Source: Larimichthys crocea
Taxonomy: Eukaryota; Chordata; Actinopteri; Sciaenidae
Reading direction: 5' to 3'
Assembly: GCF_000972845.2 (NCBI RefSeq)
Contig: NC_040028.1
Span: forward strand, 21,567,705 to 21,631,704
Length of the DNA stretch: 64,000 nt
This document shows, one piece after another, positions 62,327 to 64,000 of this stretch; the stretch's first letter is position 1, and each line of letters opens with the position of its first letter. The notes beneath the pieces are model-generated. The model was not told the DNA's origin. It was given only the letters and a program-made list of their open reading frames with translations, and did no database searches. The position numbers and the translations under genes were made by a program.

Positions 62327-63395
62327 AAAAAAAAAAAATCTAATCTTGCGATCTTCCCCTTTTCCCTACTTCCATGCCTTTTTATTTATTAATTGAGCGA
62401 AATAATCTACTTGATAAAGATCTGGATTTCTGTTCTTGTAAATATGAACTATTTTTGTACCAATCTTGACATTAATTTATGCCAAACTAGACTAAAGTCT
62501 AAAGTTGTTATAAAATGTGCCATATTGGATAACTATGACTTAGGATTTTTGATCCATTTTTCTGTGACATGTACATAATGTATATAGCCGAATTTAACGG
62601 TTATGGGAAATGTATGCATTGTTATTTATGACAATAATATTAACTGAAACTAAATGAAACTAAATGTGGTTTAACAGGAGAAAGTTTCACCTGGAACGAA
62701 TACCCTGTCAAACTTAGAAACTAAACTCTGTGCCTCAACGATAAGTTGAAGTCTTAAGATTGCCTCAACAGGTAGAGAGGCTCCCTGTTGATGTTAACTC
62801 AATCAGAGACAGAACTATGAATGCACTGCTGGAGAGTGAGAGCAGTGCTGTTGCATTGTAAACAAGAGCGTGAGATCCTGAGTGCTGTTTGCATTTACCC
62901 TCATGTAAGCAGGACGACTGGACCTCGCGCTCTGACTGATTATGTCATACCGCCATTTCGATGACATGCTCACAGTGCGAGCGGCCTGCACTCCCTGAGC
63001 ACAAGCGTTTCTTTTTTGTTTTGTGCTCCGCTTCTGGCAAACGACCACTCGCTTGACTCTTCAGTCGTACCATCAACCTGGCCAATCACGTTTAAAAAAA
63101 GAGTCCATCCTGTGCTCGTTTGCAGAGGCGGAGCTGTCTCTTGGAGGTCTGCAGTGTGTTTGTGTGTTAGCTTTTAGAAGTTCACCTGTCAGTCAAGCTG
63201 GGCGCCGCCAAGCAGATGCAGCCGTAACAAACCGCCGCTGCGTTCAACGATGACGGAAAGAAGCGTGGGCTTGCGTGTTGCTCAGCACTTTGGTTTGATG
63301 GAAGTTAGAGTTGTTAGCCTTGAATATTTTCGCAGCCTCCTTGAGTTTTTCTCCAATTATTGATTTAATAAAGCATGATTATCAGCACTATGCAC
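62327..63395 (+). other. ttn: 3' untranslated region of titin (inferred extent)
   Basis: Follows directly after the stop, starting with a run of A (62325-62337). It is AT-rich in its first half, then more GC-rich at about 62880-63250. The extent is set by the best polyadenylation signal at 63367. Nothing coding is recognised. An in-frame stretch at 63023-63253 has no family resemblance. Confidence 0.55.
63367..63372 (+). promoter_or_regulatory. Candidate polyadenylation signal AATAAA
   Basis: A canonical AATAAA about 1,040 bp after the stop codon, followed about 30 bp later by a T/G-rich stretch (CTGCTGTGGTTATTTG), as expected for a cleavage site near 63390. It is the only clean AATAAA I find in the 3' region. 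Earlier A/T-rich runs lack the hexamer. Confidence 0.55.
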
Positions 63396-64000
63396 AGTCT
63401 CTGCTGTGGTTATTTGAGTCCAAATGCTTCTGTTTTATTTGAAGATGACACATGAAGTTTGATGTTTATTAATGATAAACGTGATGCTGAATATTCTTTT
63501 CTTCATTTTTGCAGTATCACGGTCTGATCAAATTTACAGTCTGATCTTTGTAAACTTATGGATCTCCACTAAAATTCTGTGGATTTGAATATTTTGATAA
63601 AATAACAAGAGGTCTATATGGAAAGTATCTTTAGAGCTCTATCATGAGATAACTTCTGTAACTTCTGAAGTTCAAAATCTCATTTCTCATTAAGCACAGA
63701 CAGCAAACAAACGCTCGCTCAGAGCTGATGCCTGTGAGACACTTGGACCTCATTAGTTACTCCTGAATCTCTGTAGACAGGAAGGCTGTTCACACCTCCA
63801 TGAACCTCTGAGGTATCTCTGCAGTCAGAGGTGTTGGAAAAACACGCTTCAGCATGAACATCAACATGTGATGCAATCATTGCAGCAGACGCGGCTATCA
63901 GGACTTTTAGTGTTGATGTACAGAATCAAAACCAACAAAACTTTCAGTGTCATCCTGATACGTAGTCATGTTCATGCATTATCCCACACATACATAACTG
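63396..64000. other. Downstream flank without recognised features
   Basis: About 600 bp of AT-rich sequence. I see no exon, tRNA, repeat family or promoter that I can support. Confidence 0.6.

Noticed and set aside
60501..61035. KSP repeat region as a CRISPR-like or tandem DNA array
   Set aside because: The repeats are protein-level, in frame and diverged in DNA, with no regular spacers.
61787..61866. Possible tRNA gene
   Set aside because: Box A and box B are present, but the spacing is too long, no matching acceptor stem is seen, and a SINE body follows directly.
62325..62337. Run of 13 A after the stop codon as a sign of a processed retrocopy
   Set aside because: The locus has 78 well-formed introns, so it is not a retrocopy; the A-run is simply the start of the 3' UTR.
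63023..63253. 76-codon open frame downstream of titin
   Set aside because: No homology recognised, no splice context, low-complexity composition; likely chance in the 3' UTR.

Overview
The window is one piece of a vertebrate titin (connectin) gene, read on the + strand: a partial coding sequence of 79 exons. It enters inside a fibronectin-3 (FN3) domain of the A-band and ends at the true C-terminus (TAA at 62324-62326), followed by about 1 kb of 3' UTR and about 0.6 kb with no recognisable content. Joined at the splice sites given here, the exons make 50,060 coding bases and stay in frame throughout, giving about 16,685 residues. Introns are short, with GT/AG borders. Two introns carry fish-type transposon debris: a non-autonomous hAT element and a tRNA-derived SINE. 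Together these suggest a teleost. The species, and which teleost titin paralogue this is, cannot be told from the sequence alone.

Layout. Counting domains back from the kinase with the human numbering (A170 just before the kinase) gives: A21 (partial) at 1-455; D-zone super-repeats Ig-FN2-Ig-FN3 number 4-6 (A22-A42) at 550-10104; eleven C-zone super-repeats Ig-FN2-Ig-FN3-Ig-FN3 (A43-A163) at 10241-53518; the A/M junction A164-A170 at 53653-56310; titin kinase at about 56397-57340; M-band Ig domains M1-M6 with their linkers at 57360-61401; an is7-like exon (61492-61761); and M10 (62034-62323). Five whole super-repeats and parts of two others lie in one exon of 17,094 bp (19318-36411).

How it works. 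The C-zone FN3/Ig domains lie along the thick filament, with an 11-domain period matching the myosin/MyBP-C spacing. A168-A170 is the MuRF docking site. The kinase and M-band domains link to M-line signalling and structural partners (Nbr1/p62, myomesin, obscurin/OBSL1, calpain-3).

The most unusual part is the C-terminal end. The kinase has lost two of three glycine-loop glycines, has EMG in place of DFG, and carries Cys where human titin kinase has the autoinhibitory Tyr170. The KSP phosphorylation linker is expanded to 22 K(S/T)P motifs. The is2 linker is shortened. M7-M9 are absent: only a 90-bp intron separates M6 from is7. These features suggest a diverged, possibly specialised titin paralogue. 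Comparisons with human titin are made from memory of the human protein.
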